In this document: positions 16,429-24,305 of the stretch, in pieces
Layout: the number at the start of each line of letters is the position of its first letter
How positions within the stretch are numbered: position 1 is the stretch's first letter
From: Ralstonia sp. UBA689
GTDB lineage: Bacteria > Pseudomonadota > Gammaproteobacteria > Burkholderiales > Burkholderiaceae
Reading direction: 5' to 3'
Assembly: GCF_002298975.1 (NCBI RefSeq)
Contig: NZ_DBMV01000009.1
Coordinates: forward strand, 1-28,567
DNA length: 28,567 nucleotides
Translations under genes and position numbers: made by a program
Notes under the pieces: model-generated
What the model was told of the DNA's origin: nothing
Database searches by the model: none
What the model saw: only the letters and a program-made list of their open reading frames with translations

Positions 16429-16761
16429 TTGCGTCCGGGCCACGCGAGCGAATTCTCGTCGTCAGCCACCAACGCGCGCATCAACGGCCTGTTCATGACA
16501 TCGCTCGCGATTGCCGGCGTGGTGGGCGGCCCAGTGCCGGGCTTCACCATGAGCGGCACGGAAGGCGTGAGGCACCTCGCCAACTGGCAATGGCTGTTCC
16601 TGCTCGAAGGTATTCTGTCGGTGGTGGCCGGCTTCGTCGCGCCGTACATGATCGGCTGGCTGAAGACGAGCACCGGCCACCTCTCGGCCGGCCTGTACTT
16701 TGTAGCGGTGCTGGAGCTAGGCGCAGCGGTGTTGGTCACCCTAGGCACGCGCAAGCAATAA
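16429..16761 (+). pseudogene. Internally deleted MFS transporter remnant
   Basis: The frame encodes A-R-I-N-G-L-F-M-T-S-L-A-I-A-G-V-V-G-G-P and Q-W-L-F-L-L-E-G-I, typical of helices 5-6 of anion:cation symporter-type MFS proteins. It then passes directly to V-V-A-G-F-V-A-P-Y-M-I-G-W-L-K and a last helix pair typical of helices 11-12, ending T-R-K-Q. About 110 residues remain of a normal 430; helices 1-4 and 7-10 are gone. So both a 5' truncation and an internal in-frame deletion have occurred, joined near the shared S-V-V-x-G segment. It begins about 25 bases after the amidase stop and probably was the uptake transporter of that operon. No credible start codon with ribosome site is seen. Confidence 0.7.
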
Positions 16762-16831
16762 GCACACAAGCAGCCCACGAAAACCAACCTTGGCGCAAAC
16801 CCGTGCGCCCAGACGGTTTGGCCGTACCCTG

Positions 16832-16954
16832 CCCTATGCGGCGCCTTGAATTTTTGTGAGCGGGCGGAAAAGGAAGGAGGCTTGTCTGAGCGAAGCGAGT
16901 TTGCCTCCTTCCCCGCCCGGTCACGGAAATTCAAGGGGAAGTCGCCGCATCGGG
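16832..16954. repeat. Long imperfect palindromic repeat (cruciform-forming)
   Basis: Nested inverted arms fold this 123-base stretch into one long hairpin. The outer arms are CCCTATGCGGCG (16832-16843) and CGCCGCATCGGG (16943-16954). The middle arms, 16848-16867 and 16913-16932, match at 17 of 20 positions. The inner arms GGAAGGAGGC (16872-16881) and GCCTCCTTCC (16903-16912) match perfectly, leaving a loop with GAGCGAAGCGAG. I recall very similar repeats scattered in Burkholderiales genomes. Confidence 0.8.
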
Positions 16955-16960
16955 CGCGCC

Positions 16961-17023
16961 TTTCTTTGCTTACTTTCTTTGGCAAGACAAAGAAAGTGAG
17001 TCAGCCCCGGCAGGGGATGAAAC
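16961..17023 (+). repeat. Interspersed repeat segment, copy 1
   Basis: 63 bases that match the reverse complement of 28505-28567 with two differences. It contains a perfect hairpin ACTTTCTTTG-GCAAGA-CAAAGAAAGT at 16972-16997 followed by a GCCCCGGCAGGGG segment. It directly follows the long palindrome, so the two may be one element of about 190 bases. It sits at the 3' end of the chemotaxis receptor gene. Confidence 0.9.
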
Positions 17024-17048
17024 CAGGGATGGACCAAAAGAAAAAAAA

Positions 17049-18467
17049 CTACCCCGCCACCCGATACCCAATCCGCACCCCACCCCAGTGCCGCCCCTTG
17101 ACATAGATAGGCGCCGACACATCCTTCATCATCGCAAACGTGCCATTGCCCATATCACGGCGATAGGTCTGCAACAGGAAAGACTCCGTGTTGCGCGCGG
17201 CACCCAGGCCAGTGCGGTCAGTGAACAGCCGTCGGTTGCGGCTGTTGGCAGCATTCCAGGCCGGATCACCGCCCTGCGGCTGCGAGAATTTCAGGTTGTG
17301 CGTCGGCAGATAGCCATTGGTATCCACCGCCGCGCAAAACACCACGCGCGGGTCAAGCTTGAGCAGCGGCTCCTGCACCGTCGGCAGCACGCGGTCGGTG
17401 AAGGTGGTGAAACGCGCCAGGTGCTGCGGCGGGTCGGTATCGGGAACCGGTTGGTACGCGTGATCGAACAGATCTCCCTCGCTGATATCGCCACGCGCCA
17501 GCGCCGACTCGAACAGCGCGCCAATCTTGCACGCGGCGGCCTGCACGGCGTCGATGAACGGCGTGTCGGTGCTCTGCACGCCGGTGGACGCCGTCAGCCG
17601 GATCAGCGTTTCCGATGAACCCAGCAAGCCAGAAAGCTGCTGCCGCGCATTGTCGATGTTCTGGCTCGATTGCCGCACCCCCTCGGCCATGGCCTCCACC
17701 TCGTGCGCGAGCGACGCGCATTCGCCTTCAATGGCAGCAGTGGATTCGGCAATGTTGGTGGCCTCGGCATCGAAGCGCGCGATGGCCTCGCCCGCCACAC
17801 CGATCACCGCGCCGATGGCCTGCGTGCCCGTATCCACGCGCTGGGCACGCGCGACGTTGGTGCTGCTGTCGCCGATGAGCTTGTCCGTCTGGCCGGACAA
17901 GTCGGCCAGCGTGGTCTCGATGCGGTGCGTGGCCTCAGCGGTCTGACCGGCAAGCTGCTTGACGGCACCCGCCACCACGGCAAAGCTGCGGCCGGATTCT
18001 CCGGCGCGCGCCGCTTCAATGGCCGCGTTGATAGCCAGCAGATTGGTCTGCTTGGCAATCTGCGAAATCTGCTCGGCCGCCTGGGCCACGTGCACCAGCG
18101 CCTCGCGCAAGGCGGCAATCTGCTGCTCCATGCTCGCCACGCCCACGGCCAACTCGCGGATGTCGCGCAGCGATGCATCCACCGTGGCGCGTGAGCCGCT
18201 CACCTCCTCGCTGGCGTGCGACGCGACTTCGCGCGCGTGGCGCGCCGCCACGGCGATGTCGTGGTTGCCGCGCATGGTGGCATCTGCGGCGCTGCGCAAC
18301 TGATCGAACACATCGGCCTGGCGGCGCAGGCGCGCTGCCACGTCCTCCACGTTACCGGACACCTCGCAGATGCCCATGCCCACGCGGCCTGCCTCTTCGG
18401 CAATGCGGGCCACGAGTTCGGGAGAGGCTTTCGGGCCACGGCCCCAGGCAAATCGCTTCACGGCCAT
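17049..18467 (-). CDS. Soluble methyl-accepting chemotaxis protein with C-terminal sensor domain
   Basis: 472 residues with no transmembrane helix, so a cytoplasmic chemoreceptor. The first 50 residues form a short helix region; residues about 50-300 are the MCP signalling coiled coil. The kinase-control tip E-Q-I-S-Q-I-A-K-Q-T-N-L-L-A-I-N-A-A-I-E runs from about 132 to 151, followed by E-A-A-R-A-G-E-S-G-R-S-F-A-V-V-A. The C-terminal 160 residues (F-D-H-A-Y-Q-P-V-P near 337; V-F-C-A-A-V-D-T-N-G-Y-L-P-T-H-N; G-R-H-W-G-G-V-R-I-G-Y) look like a cache/PAS-type ligand module placed after the coiled coil, the reverse of the usual order. There is no CheR-binding pentapeptide at the end. Ribosome site TTGGAG lies before the ATG, and a FliA-type promoter lies 60 bases upstream. 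Confidence 0.92.
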   Translation of the reverse strand: MAVKRFAWGRGPKASPELVARIAEEAGRVGMGICEVSGNVEDVAARLRRQADVFDQLRSAADATMRGNHDIAVAARHAREVASHASEEVSGSRATVDASLRDIRELAVGVASMEQQIAALREALVHVAQAAEQISQIAKQTNLLAINAAIEAARAGESGRSFAVVAGAVKQLAGQTAEATHRIETTLADLSGQTDKLIGDSSTNVARAQRVDTGTQAIGAVIGVAGEAIARFDAEATNIAESTAAIEGECASLAHEVEAMAEGVRQSSQNIDNARQQLSGLLGSSETLIRLTASTGVQSTDTPFIDAVQAAACKIGALFESALARGDISEGDLFDHAYQPVPDTDPPQHLARFTTFTDRVLPTVQEPLLKLDPRVVFCAAVDTNGYLPTHNLKFSQPQGGDPAWNAANSRNRRLFTDRTGLGAARNTESFLLQTYRRDMGNGTFAMMKDVSAPIYVKGRHWGGVRIGYRVAG

Positions 18468-18527
18468 CGGTCTCCAATCGTTGTTGTGTGCGCCCTTGCT
18501 AACGGCGGAGGGCGGTCCTCTATGAGG

Positions 18528-18555
18528 TTATCGGCGCGAGCGAATGCGCGCTTGA
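18528..18555 (-). promoter_or_regulatory. Sigma-28 (FliA) type promoter of the chemoreceptor gene
   Basis: On the minus strand TCAAGCGC (18555-18548), a 12-base spacer and a perfect GCCGATAA (18535-18528) match the flagellar sigma factor consensus (TAAAGTTT or TCAAG-type -35, GCCGATAA -10). Transcription would start near 18520, leaving a leader of about 50 bases. It implies co-expression with late flagellar genes. Confidence 0.65.
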
Positions 18556-18586
18556 GCGACGCTACCTGCGCTTACTTACGCGCGCA

Positions 18587-21292
18587 TTACGCCCGCGCGG
18601 GGTAGCTGCGGCGCAGACGCGCTTCGTAGGCGGCCGCCGTCATGGGCGGACCGAACAGAAAGCCTTGTAGCTTGTCGCAGCCGGCGGCCTGCAGGAATTC
18701 CGCCTGTTCGAGGGTCTCGACGCCCTCGGCAGTGACGGTCATGTCGAGCGACGCGGCCATCGCCACCACCGCACGCGAGATCACCACCGAATCACGATGG
18801 CGAGGAATGCCGGAGACGAACGAACGATCGACCTTCAGGTTATCGATCGGAAAGCGCTGGAGATACGACAGCGACGAATATCCCGTGCCAAAATCGTCGA
18901 TCGAGATGCGGATGCCCAGCGCCGTGATCGCGTCGAGCATCGGCATCACGGCGGCGGTGTCGCGCATGAGCAGGCCTTCGGTAATCTCCATTTCCAGCGC
19001 GCCGGCGGGCAGGCCGGCCTCGGCCAGGCAGCGTGAGATAGTCGGTACCAGCCCCTCGCCAAACTGGCGCGGTGACAGGTTCACGGCGACGAAGAAATCC
19101 GGCAGGCAGGTGGCACGCCAGTGCGCGGCTTGATGACAGGCCCGTGCGAGCACCCATTCGCCAATCTCGTGAATGAGGCCCGCGTCTTCGGCCACGGGGA
19201 TGAACTCGGCGGGCGACACTTCGCCCAGCTCCGTGCTGTGCCAACGCAGCAGCACCTCGGCGCCGACAATCTCCATCGAGGTGGCATCGACGATGGGCTG
19301 GAAACGCAGCGAAAGCTCCTCGGCAGCGAGCGCGCGGCGCAGGTGGTATTCGAGCTGAAAGCGCCGCTGCGCGCGCTGCGACAGCCGCGCCGTGTACACG
19401 CGGTGCTGGTTGCGCCCATTCTGCTTGGCGTTGTACATGGCGGCGTCGGCGCAGCGCAGCAACGTGGCGGCATCGCTGCCGTGCTCGGGGTACACCGCAA
19501 TGCCGATCGATGCGCCCAAGTAATACTCGGTGCCACTGGTGGAGAACGGCTGCGCGATCGACTCGACGATGCGCGTGGCCAGCCGTTCGGCCTCGGCGAG
19601 CGAGCGCACGTTGTCGAGCAGCACGACGAATTCGTCGCCACCCAGGCGCGCCAGCGTATCGCTCTGACGCACGCATGCCGACAGGCGCTGCGCCACGATG
19701 CGCAGCAGGTGGTCGCCCGCTTCATGGCCGGCGGTGTCGTTGACCTTCTTGAAGCCGTCCAGATCCAGGAACAGCACGGCCACCTGGCGGCCATCGGTAA
19801 CGGCCTGGTCCATCACGGCCTGCATGCGCTGCGCGAAATACGCGCGGTTGTACAGACCGGTCAGCGCGTCGCGCTGGGCAAGGAAGGTGAGTTGCTGCTG
19901 GGCCGCGCGCGCGGGGCCGATGTCGTTGAACGAGATCAGCACGGCGGTGGGCGCGTCGTCTCCGGGGCGCACGATGGGCAGCACGTTCTCGTGCACCCAC
20001 ACCACGTCGCCGTCCACCAGCTCCAGACCGATGGTCAGGCCCAACAGCGGGCGACCGGTGGAGAGCACCACGCGCGTGGGCCGTTCAGCAGAGGGGATCT
20101 CGCTGCCGTCGTCACGCAAGGAGCGGCGCATCAACTTCAGGTGGCTGGCGCCCACCGGCGATGCGCTGCCCGCGCGCAGGATGCGCCGGGCGCTCGGGTT
20201 GCACGCGAGGATGGTGCCGTCCGCCGCCTGCACGACGATGCCCTCGGTCAGGTTGTCGACCGCCAGACGGTAGCGCTCCTCGCTCTCCTGCAACTCGCGC
20301 GCGATATGCGCCTTCTGGATCGCCACACCGACAATGTCGGTGATGCCATCGAGCAGCCCCATGGCATCAGGCGTGGGCGCGCGCGGTGTGTCGTAGTAGA
20401 TGCCCATCGCGCCAATCATCTGCGCGTTGTCGCCACGAATTGGGGTGGACCAGCAGGCCCGCAGGCCCAGCGGAGCAACGATGTCGCGGTAGTCGTCCCA
20501 CAGCGGGTCGGTGTCAATGTCTTCCACCACCACGCACTTGTTCAGGAACATGGCCGTGCCGCACGAACCGACCGAGGGCCCGATCGAGATGCCAATCAGC
20601 ACCTGCGAGAGCATGACCGGCAGCGACGGCGCTACCGCCTGCGTGATGTGCTCGCCGTCGCTAGACAGCAGCACCGAGCACATCGCCCCATCATCGAGCA
20701 GCGTCTCGACCAGCCGGCACACTTCGGCCAGCAGGTCGGGCAGCGGCACGTTGCGCGAGCTGAGTTCGAGCACGGTCTTCTCGCAGCGCAGCAACTCCTT
20801 GGCGCGAGCGGTCTCGGCGGCCAATACCCGGTAGTTGGCTTCGGATTCGCGCAGAGCCTGCTCGGCATGCTTGCGCTGGGTGATGTCGCGCGCGACCACC
20901 TGGATGGCGGTACGCCAGCCAAGTTGCACCGGCGCGGAAAGCACCTCGACGTCGACCGGCGTGCCATCGCAGCGCAGCAGGGTCTGCTCCACGGGCGGCA
21001 GGCCCGCGCCGTGCGCCACCATCCACTCGCGGCGCTGGCGGGCGAGGTGCATCGAGTCGCCATGCACGAACTCGTCCAGCTCACGGCCGACGATGTCGCG
21101 CGCGCTCCGTGCCCCGAACAGCCGTACCCCCGCTTCGTTGATGAAGACGATGATGTCGTCCGCCACGATGTAAAGCGCATCCGGCATCTGCCGGACGAGC
21201 GCCTCGTAGCGGTCGTCAGCCAGCGGTAGCGGCCGCGCTCCGGTTGCATCCGGTTCGGGGCGATCGGGTCGCTCGGCGGAAGTGGCGTCCAT
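18587..21292 (-). CDS. PAS-GAF-PAS-GGDEF-EAL c-di-GMP turnover protein
   Basis: 901-residue cytoplasmic signalling protein with no membrane helices. Domains in order: PAS (about 25-140), GAF (about 165-330), second PAS (about 335-460), GGDEF (about 470-635), EAL (about 645-895). The diguanylate cyclase site is an intact G-G-D-E-F at 551-555 with the inhibitory R-Q-S-D I-site at 542-545. The phosphodiesterase domain has E-V-L at 679-681 in place of E-A-L, with the other motifs kept: N in V-A-V-N-L-S-P-R-Q-F, E in E-M-E-I-T-E, D-D-F-G-T-G-Y-S at 799-806, K820 and T-A-E-G-V-E-T. E-V-L preserves the catalytic Glu, so both activities are possible. The GAF segment has G-S-C-G-T-A as in light- or redox-sensing relatives, but no chromophore Cys can be assigned. 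The start at 21292 has no strong ribosome site. Confidence 0.93.
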   Translation of the reverse strand: MDATSAERPDRPEPDATGARPLPLADDRYEALVRQMPDALYIVADDIIVFINEAGVRLFGARSARDIVGRELDEFVHGDSMHLARQRREWMVAHGAGLPPVEQTLLRCDGTPVDVEVLSAPVQLGWRTAIQVVARDITQRKHAEQALRESEANYRVLAAETARAKELLRCEKTVLELSSRNVPLPDLLAEVCRLVETLLDDGAMCSVLLSSDGEHITQAVAPSLPVMLSQVLIGISIGPSVGSCGTAMFLNKCVVVEDIDTDPLWDDYRDIVAPLGLRACWSTPIRGDNAQMIGAMGIYYDTPRAPTPDAMGLLDGITDIVGVAIQKAHIARELQESEERYRLAVDNLTEGIVVQAADGTILACNPSARRILRAGSASPVGASHLKLMRRSLRDDGSEIPSAERPTRVVLSTGRPLLGLTIGLELVDGDVVWVHENVLPIVRPGDDAPTAVLISFNDIGPARAAQQQLTFLAQRDALTGLYNRAYFAQRMQAVMDQAVTDGRQVAVLFLDLDGFKKVNDTAGHEAGDHLLRIVAQRLSACVRQSDTLARLGGDEFVVLLDNVRSLAEAERLATRIVESIAQPFSTSGTEYYLGASIGIAVYPEHGSDAATLLRCADAAMYNAKQNGRNQHRVYTARLSQRAQRRFQLEYHLRRALAAEELSLRFQPIVDATSMEIVGAEVLLRWHSTELGEVSPAEFIPVAEDAGLIHEIGEWVLARACHQAAHWRATCLPDFFVAVNLSPRQFGEGLVPTISRCLAEAGLPAGALEMEITEGLLMRDTAAVMPMLDAITALGIRISIDDFGTGYSSLSYLQRFPIDNLKVDRSFVSGIPRHRDSVVISRAVVAMAASLDMTVTAEGVETLEQAEFLQAAGCDKLQGFLFGPPMTAAAYEARLRRSYPARA

Positions 21293-21372
21293 ATGGGCTG
21301 GTGGGGCCTTTGGGCCTGTTTTTATCGATATCGACCATCGTGTCAGGAAAGTTAAGGTGTTTGGATGCCCCT

Positions 21373-21390
21373 CCCCACTTCAGAGTGGGG
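21373..21390. promoter_or_regulatory. Hairpin CCCCACT-TCAG-AGTGGGG
   Basis: A perfect 7-base inverted repeat with a 4-base loop in the 207-base space between the divergent GGDEF-EAL and phnM genes. It shares CCCCACTTyAGAG with 9682-9701. A 10-base palindrome TCGATATCGA lies nearby at about 21327-21336. Either could be an operator for the GGDEF-EAL gene. Confidence 0.4.
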
Positions 21391-21499
21391 GAAATGACTG
21401 ATGTCGCATCGGGCGGCATGGCAGTTGCGGCACAATGCGAGCACAACATCCGTGCATAAGAACACCGGAACAGCGCCCAGGTTTTCGCAAAGTCATCAC

Positions 21500-22675
21500 A
21501 TGCAATCGTTTTCGTCCTCCGTCGGCCACGTGGCCGGCCTTGTCTCGCGCCGTACCCTGCTGGCCGAAGGGCTGGCCGAAGCTGCCGTGCAGTTCCGCGA
21601 CGGGCGCATCGCCGCGTGTGATGCCAACCCGACGCGCGGCATGCTCGACTGCGGCGACTTGCTGGTTCTGCCCGGCATCGTCGACCTGCATGGCGACGCC
21701 TTCGAGCGTGCCGTCATGCCGCGCCCGGGCGTGGCCTTTCCGTACGAAACCGCCCTGGCCGACGTAGACAGCCAGTTGCTTGCCAGCGGCATCACCACCG
21801 AATTCCATGGTGTGACGTATTCGTGGGAAGGCGGCCTGCGTGGCCATGCCTATGCGCTGCGGATGCTCGACACGCTCGAAGCCATGCGAGAGCACCTGGG
21901 TGCCCAGCACCTGATGCATCTGCGCTTCGAGCTGCACCACGCCGACGGCGTGGCCGATGCGCTGGCCTGGATGGCCGCCGGCCGCGTGCATTTCCTGTCG
22001 TTCAACGACCATCTGCCGATGATGCGCGACAAGCTCGGCGATGCGCGCAAGCTCGCGCAGTACGCCGACCGCGCCGAGTGCGATGTCGACACCTTCCGTG
22101 CGCGCCTGAACACAGCCGCCGTCAACAGCGGCAAGCTCGACGCGGTACTCGGCACGCTCGCGCGGGCGGCCCGGCAACGCGGCATCCGCATGGCCTCGCA
22201 CGACGAGCCCGACATCGCCACGCGCAACACCTTCCACGCCCATGGCTGCACCGTCACCGAATTCCCGCTGACCGAAGCGGTGGCCCGCGCGGCGCGCTCG
22301 CACGGCGGGCACATCGTCTTCGGCGCGCCCAACGTGGTGCGCGGCGGCAGTCACAACGGCGCGCCCGATGCGGCGGCCATGGTGGCGGCCGGGCTGGGCA
22401 CGGTGTTGGCTTCCGACTATTACTACCCCGCTTTGCTGGCTGCGCCGTTCAAGCTGGCCGAGCACGGTGTGGCGCCGTTGGCGCAGGCGTGGGCGCTGGT
22501 GGCGGCCAACCCGGCAGAGGCTGCCGGCCTGAGCGACCGCGGCACGCTCGCCACCGGCCTGCGCGCCGATGCCATCGTGGTGGATGATCGCCGCCCCGGC
22601 CTGCCGCGCGTGGTGGCCGCCGTGGTGGGCGGCCGGCTGCGCCACGCGACCGGGCATCTACCGCTGATCGACTGA
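21500..22675 (+). CDS. phnM: Alpha-D-ribose 1-methylphosphonate 5-triphosphate diphosphatase
   Basis: 391-residue amidohydrolase-fold enzyme that removes pyrophosphate from ribose-1-phosphonate 5-triphosphate in the C-P lyase pathway. Metal-site features are present: V-D-L-H-G-D-A-F-E near residues 62-70, the H-H of F-E-L-H-H-A-D, A-S-H-D-E-P-D, and the late S-D-Y-Y-Y-P-A segment. F-N-D-H-L-P and G-A-P-N-V-V-R-G-G-S-H are typical PhnM landmarks. Start at ATG 21500 gives the normal family length; an upstream in-frame extension to 21401 would run through an unrelated segment. The next gene (DUF1045) starts 9 bases after the stop, a known partner. The lyase core phnGHIJ is not in this window and must lie elsewhere if the pathway is complete. 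Confidence 0.92.
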   Translation: MQSFSSSVGHVAGLVSRRTLLAEGLAEAAVQFRDGRIAACDANPTRGMLDCGDLLVLPGIVDLHGDAFERAVMPRPGVAFPYETALADVDSQLLASGITTEFHGVTYSWEGGLRGHAYALRMLDTLEAMREHLGAQHLMHLRFELHHADGVADALAWMAAGRVHFLSFNDHLPMMRDKLGDARKLAQYADRAECDVDTFRARLNTAAVNSGKLDAVLGTLARAARQRGIRMASHDEPDIATRNTFHAHGCTVTEFPLTEAVARAARSHGGHIVFGAPNVVRGGSHNGAPDAAAMVAAGLGTVLASDYYYPALLAAPFKLAEHGVAPLAQAWALVAANPAEAAGLSDRGTLATGLRADAIVVDDRRPGLPRVVAAVVGGRLRHATGHLPLID

Positions 22676-22684
22676 ACTGCCAAC

Positions 22685-23437
22685 ATGGAAGCGCCGCAGC
22701 CAGCGTTACAAGCGTTACCCAGAGCCCACCGATACGCGCTCTACCTGCTGCCGCCCGAACCGTGGTACACGCTCGGCACGCGCTGGCTCGGCCGCTGCGC
22801 GCGGCGCAACGAACCCATCGACGCCGATCTGCGCCAGCCGCTGGCCCACGACGCCCGCATCGACCTCACCACGCTCGACCGCTGGACCGAGGCACCCCGC
22901 CACTACGGCCTGCACGCCACCTTCAAACCGCCCTTCCGCCTGGCCGACACGCACACAGTCGAAGACCTCGACGCCGCGCTGCGCCGGTTTGCGCCGCAGC
23001 GCGACGCGTTCATGATCGAGCCGGCGTTGCAGACGCTGCGCGGCTTCCTGGCTTGGCGCCTGCGCCATGGCGACCCGGCGCGCGACGCCCTCCACCGGTT
23101 CGCAGATGCCTGCGTGCGCGAGTTCGACACCTTCCGCGCTCCGCCCCCCGCCACAGAACTGGCGCGTCGGCGCCAGGCTGGCCTGTCCGACGCGCAGGAG
23201 CATCACCTGCAGCGCTGGGGCTACCCGTACGTGTTCGACACCTTCACGTTCCACATCACGCTTACCGGCCGGCTGGGCCATGCCGAGCAGCTCGCCTGCT
23301 ACCGCGCCCTGGAGGCCGCCCACGTGGTCCTGCCGCCCACCATGCAGATCGACCACATCGCGCTGTTCACGCAATCCGAGCCGGAGGCGCCCTTCACGGT
23401 CGCGCGCATCTACCGCTTCGACGGCAGCGTCGAATGA
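22685..23437 (+). CDS. DUF1045 phosphonate-metabolism protein, 2H phosphoesterase fold
   Basis: 250 residues. Two H-x-T motifs mark the 2H phosphoesterase fold: H77-A-T in G-L-H-A-T-F-K-P-P-F, and H190-I-T in F-T-F-H-I-T-L-T-G. This is the DUF1045 family, found in C-P lyase operons across proteobacteria, where it is thought to act on a cyclic phosphate intermediate; the exact reaction in this family is not settled as far as I know. R-Y-A-L-Y-L-L-P-P at residues 16-24 is also typical. No signal peptide, so cytoplasmic. It starts 9 bases after phnM and is cotranscribed. It could replace PhnP, the usual cyclic phosphodiesterase, but that is inference. Weak ribosome site inside the phnM stop region. 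Confidence 0.88.
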   Translation: MEAPQPALQALPRAHRYALYLLPPEPWYTLGTRWLGRCARRNEPIDADLRQPLAHDARIDLTTLDRWTEAPRHYGLHATFKPPFRLADTHTVEDLDAALRRFAPQRDAFMIEPALQTLRGFLAWRLRHGDPARDALHRFADACVREFDTFRAPPPATELARRRQAGLSDAQEHHLQRWGYPYVFDTFTFHITLTGRLGHAEQLACYRALEAAHVVLPPTMQIDHIALFTQSEPEAPFTVARIYRFDGSVE

Positions 23438-23473
23438 TGTCGCGGCAGGTCATGTCGCGACACACAAACGCGC

Positions 23474-24286
23474 TCAGCGTGTGAGATCCACTACGTCGAT
23501 GACCTGCGTCTGACCGTGCTGCTCGACCTCCTGGCGCATCACCACGCCCGCCTCCGGGCAGAACCAATCGGTGATGTGGGCAACGGTCGGGGCAGGCTCG
23601 ATCGATTCATCGCCCAGACGCAGCACACCCAGCATGGCCGTGCGCGTATAGCGGATCGGCCTGCACTGCAGGATGCCAACCACCGTGTTCACCGGTTGCG
23701 GCGGGCCCACTTGGCGCTCGGACACCACTACCTTGGCCTTCTCGGCCCGCATGTGCCCGACCGAAATCCCCAGGCGGGGCGAAACCACGTCAAAATCGAA
23801 ACTCGATTCGTACGTATCGCCGGGCAACATCTCGGCCTCGGGTGCCAGGCCCGCGCCGTACAGGAACATGCCCGAGATGGCGGTGCTCACGGTACCGACC
23901 AGATCGGCATGCTCGCTTTGCGCAAATACCCGCCCGTTGATACTTACGATGCGCGTGACCACGCCGGCTTCGTCCACCAGCAGTTGATGCTCCTGCACGG
24001 TCTCGATCGGCCGACCGCCCAGCGCCACCAGGCCCGACTTGGCGTAGATATGCAGGCCGATCTCGCAGCCGTCCGGGATATCGCGATTGACGTCGTGCAG
24101 GGTGAACTCGACGATCATCGGCGTCTTGCCGTTGCCGTCCAGCCGCAAGCGGCTGCCGTCATGCACCCACGATGCCGTGCACAGGCCTGCGGCATGCGCT
24201 GTTGGCGCAAGGCCCGCCACCACCAGCACTACGAGCATCCAAAAAGAAAAACGCCGATGCACCGGGTGATGCATCAGCGTCTTCAT
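23474..24286 (-). CDS. Exported protein of unknown function, second gene of repeat-protein operon
   Basis: 270 residues with a signal peptide: M-K-T-L-M-H-H-P-V-H-R-R, then F-W-M-L-V-V-L-V-V-A-G-L and cleavage after A-H-A or H-A-A near residue 33. The mature part starts G-L-C-T-A-S-W and is all-beta in character, with S-R-L-R-L-D-G-N-G, D-G-C-E-I-G-L-H-I-Y-A-K-S-G, and a terminal T-D-W-F-C-P-E-A-G-V segment. At least four Cys residues (in G-L-C, D-G-C, Q-C-R and F-C-P) may form disulphides. I do not recognise the family. It starts 19 bases after the stop of the DPYxQGA repeat protein, on the same strand, so the two are likely cotranscribed and both reach the periplasm. The longer upstream reading frame is an out-of-frame artefact of the repeats. 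Confidence 0.75.
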   Translation of the reverse strand: MKTLMHHPVHRRFSFWMLVVLVVAGLAPTAHAAGLCTASWVHDGSRLRLDGNGKTPMIVEFTLHDVNRDIPDGCEIGLHIYAKSGLVALGGRPIETVQEHQLLVDEAGVVTRIVSINGRVFAQSEHADLVGTVSTAISGMFLYGAGLAPEAEMLPGDTYESSFDFDVVSPRLGISVGHMRAEKAKVVVSERQVGPPQPVNTVVGILQCRPIRYTRTAMLGVLRLGDESIEPAPTVAHITDWFCPEAGVVMRQEVEQHGQTQVIDVVDLTR

Positions 24287-24305
24287 GAACCCGGATGGCA
24301 CGGGG

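Noticed and set aside
19121..21229. 702-residue plus-strand frame
   Set aside because: Antisense to the GGDEF-EAL gene; composition is that of a mirror frame.
21420..21440. Sigma-54 promoter before phnM (TGGCAGTTGCGGCA)
   Set aside because: Spacing between the GG and GC elements does not fit -24/-12.
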